Below are positions 15,438 to 22,756 of a DNA stretch of 32,447 nt, one piece after another. The translations under genes were made by a program, and so were the position numbers. Every line of letters begins with the position of its first letter. Position 1 is the stretch's first letter. Location: the NCBI RefSeq assembly GCF_002760655.1, contig NZ_PDOC01000033.1, positions 1-32,447 on the forward strand, read 5' to 3'. Source of the stretch: Massilia eurypsychrophila (lineage in GTDB: Bacteria; Pseudomonadota; Gammaproteobacteria; Burkholderiales; Burkholderiaceae_D). The notes beneath the pieces are model-generated. The model had not been told where the DNA came from. It searched no databases and saw nothing but the letters and a program-made list of their open reading frames with translations.

Positions 15438-16709
15438 TCACGTCAGCACGTCGGCCCAGATCTGCCGCGCCCACGCATCCGCGTCCGTGCCTTCGTCGGT
15501 CGAAGGCCGGGCCGACAGGAAGCTGTCCGCTTGCGCCTGCATGCTTTTTTTCGCCGCGTCGTAGTGGTACAAGGTCGATATGTGCATCGCCTGCCGGTCG
15601 TCGACAAAGCTGTAGCAGGTGTTGGCAAACGCGGGCGCCGGGTCGGGTGCCTGTCCCTGCATCAGGGCATAGATGGCGCGCGCGCAAATCTTGGCCTGGG
15701 CGTTGGCCAAGTGGGCCGACTTGGGCAAGCCGGCATCGATGGCGTCGCCGATCACGTGTACATTCGGCAGTACTTGCGATGCATAACTGAGAAAGTCGAC
15801 CTCGCACCAGCGGCCGTCGACGTTGGCCAGGCCGGCAGCCTGCGCCAGTTGGCCGGCCCGCTGCGGTGGAATGATATTCAAGACATCGGATGTGACGCGA
15901 TCGAACGCAGTCTTCACAGTCCTGGTCGCGACATCGACGTGTTGCACCTCGCTGCCCGGCACGTACTCGATCAAGCCCGGATACAAATCTCGCCAGGCGC
16001 GCTCGAACAGGGGGCGTTTCGAGGTGATGACGGGATTGGCATCGAGCACCATGACCTTGGAACGCGGCTTGTGCCTTTTCAGGTAGAACGCTACTTGGCA
16101 GGCGCGCTCGTATGGCGCCGGCGGACAACGGTAAGGCAGCAATGGCACTGTGATGGTGAACACGCCGCCGTCGGGCATATTCAACAATTGCCGGTGCAAA
16201 TTGCGCGTTTGCGGGCCCGCTTTCCAGGCATGGGGAATTGTTTCCTGTGCGCCGGCCAGCGCCGGCCACGCGTCGTACATGAAATCGATGCCGGGGGCGA
16301 CAATGAGGCGGTCATACGACAAGGGTTTGCCGGCCACCATAAGGCGCGACTTGTCCGCATCGATCGCCGTCACACTGCCGGTCATGCGCTTGACGCCATG
16401 GTGGTTCGCAAGGGAACCGTAGCCGAACGTGAGTTGCTCCAGGGTCTTTTGACCAGCCAACACGCGGTTGCTGACCGGGCAGGAGATAAAATCGGCACGC
16501 ACGTCGACCAGAATGACGTCGATGCGCCCACCGCTCAACAGCCGCAGATACTTGGCTGCCGTCGCCCCGCCGAAGCCCGCGCCGACCACGACGACGCGCC
16601 CCAGGCTGGCATGGCGTGCAATGTCCCTGCCAGGTGCTGCCAGCGCGGGCCAGACAGGTCCGCTCAAGGCCAGTTCGAGAAAGGTCCGCCTGCGCACCCT
16701 TACTCCCAT
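15438..16709 (-). CDS. FAD-dependent sulfide dehydrogenase-like flavoprotein (FccB/SoxF type)
   Basis: A 423-residue exported flavoprotein. A twin-arginine-like signal RRRTFLELAL at residues 6-15 precedes the FAD-binding GAGFGG at 43-48. Three cysteines sit where the flavocytochrome c sulfide dehydrogenase flavin subunit has its FAD-linking and redox-active cysteines: Cys77 (FISCPVSN), Cys195 (PYRCPPAPYERACQ) and Cys365 (NTCYSFVDD). The C-terminal QAMHISTLYHYD is family-typical. Such proteins oxidise sulfide or persulfide groups in the periplasm and pass electrons to a c-type cytochrome; no cytochrome gene is visible here. It overlaps the upstream hydrolase gene by 10 bp, so it is the last gene of a three-gene operon. 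The substrate may be the sulfur-bearing carrier encoded two genes upstream. Confidence 0.82.
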   Translation of the reverse strand: MGVRVRRRTFLELALSGPVWPALAAPGRDIARHASLGRVVVVGAGFGGATAAKYLRLLSGGRIDVILVDVRADFISCPVSNRVLAGQKTLEQLTFGYGSLANHHGVKRMTGSVTAIDADKSRLMVAGKPLSYDRLIVAPGIDFMYDAWPALAGAQETIPHAWKAGPQTRNLHRQLLNMPDGGVFTITVPLLPYRCPPAPYERACQVAFYLKRHKPRSKVMVLDANPVITSKRPLFERAWRDLYPGLIEYVPGSEVQHVDVATRTVKTAFDRVTSDVLNIIPPQRAGQLAQAAGLANVDGRWCEVDFLSYASQVLPNVHVIGDAIDAGLPKSAHLANAQAKICARAIYALMQGQAPDPAPAFANTCYSFVDDRQAMHISTLYHYDAAKKSMQAQADSFLSARPSTDEGTDADAWARQIWADVLT

Positions 16710-17644
16710 TCCAGAAGTGGAAAAAGCACATTCACATTGCGCCGGTTGACCACATCGAACAGCTGCCAGCGCGTACGTTCGCTGGCGGCCGCCGTCGTCA
16801 TGGTCGCCGTCATGTTGTCGCCGCGGCGAATGCTCGCACGCACATCGCGCAGGAGGGTGGCCAGATAGTCCGCCTGGCGGTCCAGCGCCTGATTTTTATG
16901 CCGGGTGACGGGGCCATGTCCAGGAATGACCACGACGGCAGGCAGCTTTTTCAATTGTTCGGTGACAGCGAGCCATCCCTTGACGTCGCCGTCAATGGCC
17001 GGGGTGCGCTCGATAAACAGCAAATCACCGCTCCACAGCGTGCCGGTTGCACCGTCGAATACGGTGAGATCGTTGTCGGTATGCGCGCTTGGCCAGGCAG
17101 TCAGTTCCAGCTTGCGTTGGCCGAGATCGAGGATCAGGCGGTCTTGCACGGTCTGGCGAGGCGCAATCAGCACGCTTTTTTCGGCGCCTTCTCCCAGCTG
17201 CTTAGTCAGGTTGCGCATATAAGCGTCGCGGCGCGCGGCCAGCGCGCGCGGCAGCCGGGCGTGACCGATCACTTGCGGCTCACTGCCGGCGCCATCGCGC
17301 TCGGCATTGGTACGCAAAAAAGCGGCATTGCCGAACATATGATCAGGATGGCCATGTGTGTTGATGACATAGCGAACCGGAAGCTGCGTGAGGCCGCGCA
17401 GTGCTTCTTTCAGTGCCATGCCCACCGCGTAGGAGCCGCCCGTATCGATGATGGCGACCGCCTCTGTGCCAATGATAAAACCGACATTGGCGATGTCGCC
17501 ATCGTAGCCGTACTCGAAATCCTTGTGCTGGCCGATATGCACATAGACGCCCGGCGCCACCTTGTCGACACGCAGGGGCGCTGCGGCCAGGGGCGCGCAA
17601 ACGGTTGCGGCCAGCAAGAGCGACAGACCGGTCAGGCGCCGCAT
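16700..17644 (-). CDS. MBL-fold zinc hydrolase of the quinoprotein relay type
   Basis: A 314-residue metallo-beta-lactamase-fold protein with a signal peptide (LTGLSLLLAATVCAPLAAA, residues 4-22). The zinc site begins INTHGHPDHMFGN (His97, His99, Asp101, His102), with later metal ligands probably in AWPSAHTDND and VVIPGHGPVT. The opening VDKVAPGVYVHIGQHKDF and VGFIIGTEAVAIIDTGGSY matches what I recall of the family called quinoprotein relay system zinc metallohydrolase 2, found next to SoxYZ-like carriers near PQQ-dependent dehydrogenases. Here its ATG directly follows the stop codon of such a carrier. The reaction is not established; a thiol-ester or persulfide hydrolase role would fit the context. 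Confidence 0.82.
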   Translation of the reverse strand: MRRLTGLSLLLAATVCAPLAAAPLRVDKVAPGVYVHIGQHKDFEYGYDGDIANVGFIIGTEAVAIIDTGGSYAVGMALKEALRGLTQLPVRYVINTHGHPDHMFGNAAFLRTNAERDGAGSEPQVIGHARLPRALAARRDAYMRNLTKQLGEGAEKSVLIAPRQTVQDRLILDLGQRKLELTAWPSAHTDNDLTVFDGATGTLWSGDLLFIERTPAIDGDVKGWLAVTEQLKKLPAVVVIPGHGPVTRHKNQALDRQADYLATLLRDVRASIRRGDNMTATMTTAAASERTRWQLFDVVNRRNVNVLFPLLEWE

Positions 17645-18463
17645 TCAGCCACCGACATCGATCGACTGGCGGAAGGTCGCGCCGGTATTGTCCTGCAAGA
17701 CCACTGCCAGCGCACCGGGCCGGTCGGCGACGAAGCCGAATTCGAGGATTGGATTTTCGCTGATACCAATCGAGGTATCCGCCACCATGACCGGCTGGCC
17801 GTTGAAGGTCACGGCGACATGTTGAATGAAATACGCAGGCCGAAAACCATTGGTGATGAGGTTGCGCTGCAAGCCGGTATACATCGGATGTCTGATCAAC
17901 AGTCGGGCCTTGTTGATCCCGCCAACGTTCAAAGGCCCGCCCAGCGCCAACTTCATTTTGCCCGCCGCCGCCATGACGACCGGATCGTCGCCCGCCACGC
18001 TGCCGCCGCAACCGCCCGATGCCTTGACGGTCACCGTGCTGACATACAATTTGCCATCATTCGCTTCGGCGACGACGTGGACCGGGGAATCCGCATCGAA
18101 GCGGATTCTGGTGGAAATTTCCGCCTTGCCGCTTTCTGGCTTGAAGTGGAACACCGCGGTCAAAGGCACCGGGTTGGCATCGACCAGCACGGTAACCGAC
18201 TTGATGTAATTGTTTGCCGTCATCGGATGATCGATGCTGAAAGCAAACGGCACCTGGTCGCCGCTGGCTGCGCGCGCGGGTGCGGTGACATGGATAAATG
18301 GTGCGGGTTCCAGCTTTTTGCCGGGGAAGTAAGATTGTTGCAATGCCGGCCATGGGTCGGCGACGGCCTGCGCCGTTGCCGCGATCGGGCAAGCCGACAG
18401 GGCCAGCGCTGCCAGGCCGGCGAAAAAACACACGCAGCGCGAACCGGGCAGGCGTTGTTTCAT
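17645..18463 (-). CDS. Quinoprotein dehydrogenase-associated SoxYZ-like carrier
   Basis: A 272-residue periplasmic protein that fuses SoxY-like and SoxZ-like domains. After a signal peptide with cysteine (about residues 10-33), the SoxY-like part ends in the sulfur-carrier swinging arm SGGCGG, with Cys152. In SoxY this arm is the C-terminal cysteine that binds sulfur intermediates. The SoxZ-like part covers about residues 175-270 and contains HPMYTGLQRN and NPILEFGFVAD. I set the start at ATG 18463, which has GAGG about ten bases upstream; an in-frame start at 18490 has no such site. It is first in the operon with the zinc hydrolase and flavoprotein. The canonical partner, a PQQ alcohol dehydrogenase, is not in this window. 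Confidence 0.85.
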   Translation of the reverse strand: MKQRLPGSRCVCFFAGLAALALSACPIAATAQAVADPWPALQQSYFPGKKLEPAPFIHVTAPARAASGDQVPFAFSIDHPMTANNYIKSVTVLVDANPVPLTAVFHFKPESGKAEISTRIRFDADSPVHVVAEANDGKLYVSTVTVKASGGCGGSVAGDDPVVMAAAGKMKLALGGPLNVGGINKARLLIRHPMYTGLQRNLITNGFRPAYFIQHVAVTFNGQPVMVADTSIGISENPILEFGFVADRPGALAVVLQDNTGATFRQSIDVGG

Positions 18464-18630
18464 CAGATCTACCTCGATTTTTAATGTCAAAAAATCACGA
18501 CTTCGAAAAGCATAGTCTCGCTGTCTTAGGTCCCTGTCAAGCTGATTCAGGATGGACAGTTACCAATCAGTCCGGTTGATACCCGACGCTCAGGGCCAAC
18601 AAACCTCTCGAACTGACGAATCTCCAATAT

Positions 18631-19272
18631 TCACGACGATTGCGCGGCGGCGTCTGCGCCGTCGTACAGTACGCAGCTCTGGTAGTGCCCGAGCACGTCC
18701 GGGCACTCCAGCAGCGGATGGCCGTCAAGCTGCACCCATGCGTGCATTTTTTGGGTGGGCACATGCACGCCCAGGACCACGGCCGCAGTCATATTCAGGC
18801 GCCGCAGATAGGCGTATCGGCACAGGGATATGAACAGGCAGTCCTGCTTGCTGCGCCGGCCAAATGCGGCGGCCAGCTCGCCCACGGCCACGTGTAGCGG
18901 CGGCGCGGGGCGCCGTCCGGGGCGCACCAGCAGATGGACCAGACCAACGGCCGCGCTCACGTTCAGCAGGCGTAGCGCAAGCATGGCAATACGGCGAATG
19001 CGGCGCGCACAGGCGACGTCATGGTCAGGGGCGCACTGCAGTTGGCTGTACGAATCGCGGTCGCGTAGCGGCGCGTCGCACGGATCAAGGTCACAAATGG
19101 TGTTGCGCTGCGCAATGCTGCGGTCCTCGCTGCGTCGGCCGAATCCCAGCAGCAATGCCAGTGGGGCCGGCCAGCCCGCTTCGGAGCTGACGAACAGGTG
19201 TCCGGTGCGCGGCGCGATTGTCGTGTAGGTGCCAAGTTCGGCGTCATGGACCGGATACCAGCGTTGTTTCAT
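18631..19272 (-). CDS. Lasso peptide leader protease/RRE protein B (McjB-like)
   Basis: A 213-residue protein of the lasso-peptide B type, about the length of McjB. The C-terminal half holds the transglutaminase-like cysteine protease: QDCLFISLCRYAYLRRL with Cys145, then KMHAWVQLDGHPLLE with His177 and Asp183. The N-terminal half (about 1-80) is in the position of the leader-recognition element of unsplit proteobacterial B proteins. The start at 19272 is backed by GGAG eight bases upstream; an upstream in-frame ATG at 19314 would begin almost at the precursor stop. It lies 44 bp after the precursor gene, with a hairpin between. Its job would be to cut the leader from the precursor. Confidence 0.85.
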   Translation of the reverse strand: MKQRWYPVHDAELGTYTTIAPRTGHLFVSSEAGWPAPLALLLGFGRRSEDRSIAQRNTICDLDPCDAPLRDRDSYSQLQCAPDHDVACARRIRRIAMLALRLLNVSAAVGLVHLLVRPGRRPAPPLHVAVGELAAAFGRRSKQDCLFISLCRYAYLRRLNMTAAVVLGVHVPTQKMHAWVQLDGHPLLECPDVLGHYQSCVLYDGADAAAQSS

Positions 19273-19287
19273 GGGTTTTCTCCAGAA

Positions 19288-19304
19288 GGCGCCTAGAAGG
19301 CGCC
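19288..19304 (-). promoter_or_regulatory. Intercistronic hairpin between precursor and B gene
   Basis: Two GGCGCC hexamers separated by TAGAA can pair into a 6-bp, all-GC stem just upstream of the B gene ribosome site. Such a hairpin could lower B expression or stabilise the precursor message. There is no T run, so it is not a clear terminator. Confidence 0.4.
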
Positions 19305-19316
19305 GTCGTTGCACGA

Positions 19317-19448
19317 TTAACGGCCGTCGTATTCGTAATAACTATTCATCGAATCGCGATTGCCGGTGTTGGCGCCGCCCTTGATCATGCTGCGGTCGCC
19401 GCACAGTTGCACGGAATAGCGGCGGAAAATACTAAAAACAAATTTCAT
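19317..19448 (-). CDS. Candidate lasso peptide precursor (A), 43 residues
   Basis: This gene is too short for routine gene finders. ATG 19448 has AAGGA six bases upstream, and the frame encodes 43 residues between the C and B genes. The leader would be MKFVFSIFRRYSVQLCGDRS plus MIK (23 residues). The likely core starts at Gly24 and ends at Arg43, reading GGANTGNRDSMNSYYEYDGR. Gly1 and Asp9 of this core could form a nine-residue macrolactam ring; starting at Gly25 would give an eight-residue ring to the same Asp. The junction K-GGA resembles microcin J25, though position -2 is Ile instead of the usual Thr. Tyr14 and Tyr15 could act as steric locks. Function of the product is unknown. Confidence 0.75.
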   Translation of the reverse strand: MKFVFSIFRRYSVQLCGDRSMIKGGANTGNRDSMNSYYEYDGR

Positions 19449-19498
19449 GTCAGGTCCTTGGATGGCAAAGTAAATGGGTTGTAAAACGCATCAAAAAG

Positions 19499-21145
19499 TC
19501 AGTTCGTGCATACCTCGCTTTCGTTCATGTTGATCATGTCGCCTTCGAGTGAATAGGCTTGGGTCGACGGCGGTGGGCGGCCTGGCGCGTGGACCTGGTC
19601 CAGCCACAGCGCAATCGACAACAGCACGCTGAACATGAAGTTGCCCGCATCGAGGCCGCGGCTGGCGTTGTCGGCCAGCTTGACGAGGTAGCGCGGGTGA
19701 CAGCCCAACTGCGCGAGTGCGTCGGCGTTGCGCTCGAACACGGCGAGGATGGTGGCGCGCGCCGCCATCGCGCCGCGGTAGACGATGCCCAGGTGGTCAA
19801 CCTTGGACGGGCGGTGCCACAGTGCGGCGGGCAGGTCGTCCCCAAATGCGGCGTGCGCGACGGGCTTTTGCGCAACCGCCGCCAGCGTGGGCTGCGCGCG
19901 CCACAGCGTGGCGCAGGAGCGCAGCACCTCGCGGTCCATGAAACCGGATTCGTAGCGCATCTGCGGATGTCCTGCGAGCACCAGCTTTTGCGGCTGGGAA
20001 GGGGCGATCATTGCCGGGTTCCAGCTGCCGTGGCGCCGGTTCAGTTGCTGGGCAATTGCCGCTGTCCGTTCCGCCACATCGGCGCGCAGGGCGGGGCGCA
20101 GACAGTCCTTCAGGTTGTTGGGCAAAGCGTATTCGACAGCGCTGCCGGGTTGCAGTCGGAACAGGGTATCGCCGCCGTGGCCATTGAGCAGGATGCCAGC
20201 CTGCATAGCCTGCGCCGCCTGAACAGTGGCAGTGATGGCGCCCCAGGCGGTCGATGCGAGTGTCGGAGCGTCATGCGAAATGATCTCATCAAGGCCGGCG
20301 AACGGAAGGTAGCGGCGATGATCGACCAACTGCACGCGCCCGGGCTGGGCTAGCAGGACGGCTGCGCGCATCTGCCCCTCGCGGGCAAATTCGGGGTAGG
20401 GAAACTGGCAAGTGACGCTGCCGGCGTAACGTGTGGGCGCCACCGCCAGGCAGCGCGCGCGGATGATGGCCGAATCGACGCCGCCGGAAAAATCCGACGC
20501 CAATGGGGCGTTGGCGGCCAGCGCGCGCAGGCGTTCGTCGACGGCGTCGCGCACCGCGGCCGCAGCCTGCAACGCGCATGCCGGACGATCCTGGTAGCCG
20601 TCTATCGCGGCATCGATGACTGCGTCGATGCGTATGCGCCGCTGCAGCGCACCGGCGCGGTCAAGCAGCACGCATTCGCCGGCAGGCACGGTCTGCCAGG
20701 CTTTGAACATCGTCACAGGATGCGGCGACCATTCAAACGGACCGGTAACGATGCTGCGGGCGATGAAGTCGGCTAAGCCATCGGCGTTCAGCGCTCCGCG
20801 CAAGCCGTCTGACTCGCCCACGCCGCGGTGCAGCGCCGGCAGCGCGTCGCGCACCTCCAGCCGCCCTTCGATACTAGCGTGATACAGCGAAAACGTGTGG
20901 AGCGGGCCGACCGCCAGGGCCACCTCGCCGCTGCGCCGGTCGACCAGGGCGAGCGCCCAGGCCATCTCCAGCCGCTGGGCCATGCGGGCGACGGCGGCGC
21001 ATGGGTCGCCGTCGGCGTTGTGCTCATCAGCGCTGAGCAAACTGGCCAGCGCACTGGCATCGAAGCGGCCTCCCCGCTCGTGCCAGAGCAGCAGGCGCCA
21101 GCGGGGCGTGGTCAGATCCGAAGGGGTTCGCAGCGAGTGGAGCAT
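19499..21145 (-). CDS. Lasso peptide macrolactam synthetase C (asparagine synthetase-like)
   Basis: A 548-residue homologue of asparagine synthetase. The ATP-pyrophosphatase loop SGGVDS lies at 220-225, and ILLNGHGGDTLF follows as the second family motif near residue 320. The N-terminal glutaminase-like domain has no Cys at position 2, as expected for lasso cyclases, which activate the Asp/Glu side chain and do not need ammonia. The length is close to that of McjC. It would join the core N-terminus to Asp9. It stands upstream of the precursor gene with a 50-bp gap, so the cluster order is C-A-B and not the more familiar A-B-C. I see no alternative ATG, and the ribosome site is weak. Confidence 0.85.
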   Translation of the reverse strand: MLHSLRTPSDLTTPRWRLLLWHERGGRFDASALASLLSADEHNADGDPCAAVARMAQRLEMAWALALVDRRSGEVALAVGPLHTFSLYHASIEGRLEVRDALPALHRGVGESDGLRGALNADGLADFIARSIVTGPFEWSPHPVTMFKAWQTVPAGECVLLDRAGALQRRIRIDAVIDAAIDGYQDRPACALQAAAAVRDAVDERLRALAANAPLASDFSGGVDSAIIRARCLAVAPTRYAGSVTCQFPYPEFAREGQMRAAVLLAQPGRVQLVDHRRYLPFAGLDEIISHDAPTLASTAWGAITATVQAAQAMQAGILLNGHGGDTLFRLQPGSAVEYALPNNLKDCLRPALRADVAERTAAIAQQLNRRHGSWNPAMIAPSQPQKLVLAGHPQMRYESGFMDREVLRSCATLWRAQPTLAAVAQKPVAHAAFGDDLPAALWHRPSKVDHLGIVYRGAMAARATILAVFERNADALAQLGCHPRYLVKLADNASRGLDAGNFMFSVLLSIALWLDQVHAPGRPPPSTQAYSLEGDMINMNESEVCTN

Positions 21146-21233
21146 GGGAGTGGCATCTTCGACGTTGGCTTATGAAAAACATAGTGTGCTGGTGGCGTTG
21201 CTCGCTGCGGCGAGCCCATCGCGCTGAATCTGC

Positions 21234-21524
21234 TCAGGGACGGGGCCGGCAATCTGGTGGGTTAACCAGGCCCATCGACAGCGCATTGCCGCCATTGATG
21301 GTGCAGACAAAGGTCTTGTTATCGCTGGCGCGCACGGTGACGTAGGTGTTAACCCCTTCGGTCTTGCGGGTCAACAAGGTCAGCGCGCCGGTGGGATAGC
21401 CGAGCGGGCCGGCGACTTTTGCCTTGGCGTCGTCGTCGGACAGGAAGTTGGTTTTTTCGGCAATGGTGGAACAGGCGCACAGCGCGCATGCGGCCAGACA
21501 GCACAACAGGGAAGATTTCAGCAT
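21234..21524 (-). CDS. Small lipoprotein, unknown function
   Basis: A 96-residue protein with a type II signal peptide (MLKSSLLCCLAACALCAC) and probable lipidated Cys18. The mature part contains DDDAKAKVAGPLGYPTGALTLLTRK and a C-terminal half with two cysteines (TFVCTINGG, PDCRP) that could form a disulfide. I do not recognise a named family. It is 88 bp upstream of the lasso C gene on the same strand and downstream of the LuxR-type gene. It could be transcribed with the lasso genes, but its role in them is unproven. A GCTCGC/GCGAGC hairpin at 21200-21215 lies between it and the C gene. Confidence 0.7.
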   Translation of the reverse strand: MLKSSLLCCLAACALCACSTIAEKTNFLSDDDAKAKVAGPLGYPTGALTLLTRKTEGVNTYVTVRASDNKTFVCTINGGNALSMGLVNPPDCRPRP

Positions 21525-21625
21525 GGTTTCGTGGCGTAAGGGTGAGGGCGTTGAATGCCCAACAACAGAAGGTTGTTGAGAGAATCATAGGCCAACGCCA
21601 AACCGGATTCCATGGAACAGATGTT

Positions 21626-22624
21626 CTATGCGAGCGTTCCCGGCGCCTGCACCAGCTTGCCCAGCGCGGTCTTATTGCTCACGCCCAGCTTGCGGTAGAT
21701 GGCATGCAGATGATTGCGCACCGTCGCCGGGGAAATTGCCAGCTCGCGGGCAATTTCCTTGTATTGCAAGCCGTGCACGGCGCATTTGGCCACCTTTTGC
21801 TCGGCCGGCGTCAGCGCCGCTAGCGGGTGCTTGCGTACCACTGACAGGGTGATCAGGGCCCCATCGCGGTGCGCGCGTATGTCCAGGGTCGTGCCGCAGT
21901 ACCTGCCATGGCGCGCCTGTTGCAACTCGCGCACCAATTGCTCGGGCAAGCGCGGCGGCTCCCACTGCGGCCATTCCGACTGCAACATCTCGATCACGGC
22001 CGGTCCGGGGAAATACAGGTGGCCATTGCGGCTGCACAGCACCGAGGCGCTCTGGCACGGCGCCGTGCTGGCAGCGGAGGGCGACCGCTTGCTCACCTGC
22101 CGTGCCTGCAGTACGTGCGAGAGCAGTCGGGTGGCCAGCGCCTTGTCTTCAACGGTATAGGGGCGGCGCCTGTCGGCGCGCCACAGCGTCATACCGCAAA
22201 ACCGGGTCGGCAGTGGCGTCTTGGTGATCAGCGCGAGCGCGTGCGCGGTTTCATACTTTTTGCAGTACGCCAGCACATTCGGGTCGGTAAACGTTGCGCC
22301 GATATCTATCACCACGCTCACGCCAGGGTTGACGAAGGCCGATTTCAGCAACACATCCTTGCTTTTCGGTGCAGCCCCGTGCTCGACGCTTTCCTCACCG
22401 ACCGTTTCAGTGCGGTCATGGAAGCGCTCTATCGAAGTCGCGTGCAACTGCACCGATTCCATGGTCAGGTTGCCATGCAGGCTGACCGCGCAATCGGCAA
22501 TTCCCCCAGAATCGAAATGCAGCGATTTTTTCAGGCGCAGGAACCACGCCTCGGACAAGGTCGACAGCGAGGCATGCATGGCGTCGTAGTACAAGTCCAG
22601 TATTAAGACGTCGTCCGGTTCCAT
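21626..22624 (-). CDS. LuxR-family transcriptional regulator
   Basis: A 332-residue regulator. The C-terminal helix-turn-helix is unmistakable: LTPAEQKVAKCAVHGLQYKEIARELAISPATVRNHLHAIYRKLGVSNK, with recognition helix around TVRNHLHAIYRKL (read in parts). The N-terminal part of about 250 residues shows no response-regulator receiver signature and may be a ligand- or redox-sensing domain. I prefer ATG 22624 (AAGAG upstream) to the in-frame GTG at 22654. It precedes the lipoprotein and lasso genes on the same strand, about 100 bp upstream of the former, so it is a candidate regulator of them. No binding site was identified. Confidence 0.85.
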   Translation of the reverse strand: MEPDDVLILDLYYDAMHASLSTLSEAWFLRLKKSLHFDSGGIADCAVSLHGNLTMESVQLHATSIERFHDRTETVGEESVEHGAAPKSKDVLLKSAFVNPGVSVVIDIGATFTDPNVLAYCKKYETAHALALITKTPLPTRFCGMTLWRADRRRPYTVEDKALATRLLSHVLQARQVSKRSPSAASTAPCQSASVLCSRNGHLYFPGPAVIEMLQSEWPQWEPPRLPEQLVRELQQARHGRYCGTTLDIRAHRDGALITLSVVRKHPLAALTPAEQKVAKCAVHGLQYKEIARELAISPATVRNHLHAIYRKLGVSNKTALGKLVQAPGTLA

Positions 22625-22756
22625 GTGCTCTTGGGTGACAGTTAATCGTGGCACTGATTTTACATAAAAATTATCTGATGGGCAACATTTCAGAGCAATC
22701 GCCTTTGCAATCGAGAGGCGGATGATTGTTCGGGCCGCCGCAAATCGGGCGTACCT

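Noticed and set aside
15426-16868. A 480-codon plus-strand open frame opposite the flavoprotein gene
   Set aside because: It is the antisense shadow of the FccB-like gene, whose FAD and cysteine motifs are clear.
16616-18484. A 622-codon plus-strand open frame across the SoxYZ-like and hydrolase genes
   Set aside because: It is antisense to three well-supported minus-strand genes in GC-rich DNA. Its translation has no domain pattern, and it has no ribosome site.
19559-20353. Plus-strand open frames within the lasso cyclase region
   Set aside because: They are antisense shadows caused by high GC at third positions; the minus strand carries the asparagine synthetase motifs.
21200-21215. Terminator between lipoprotein and lasso C genes
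   Set aside because: The GCTCGC/GCGAGC stem has no T run on the minus strand.
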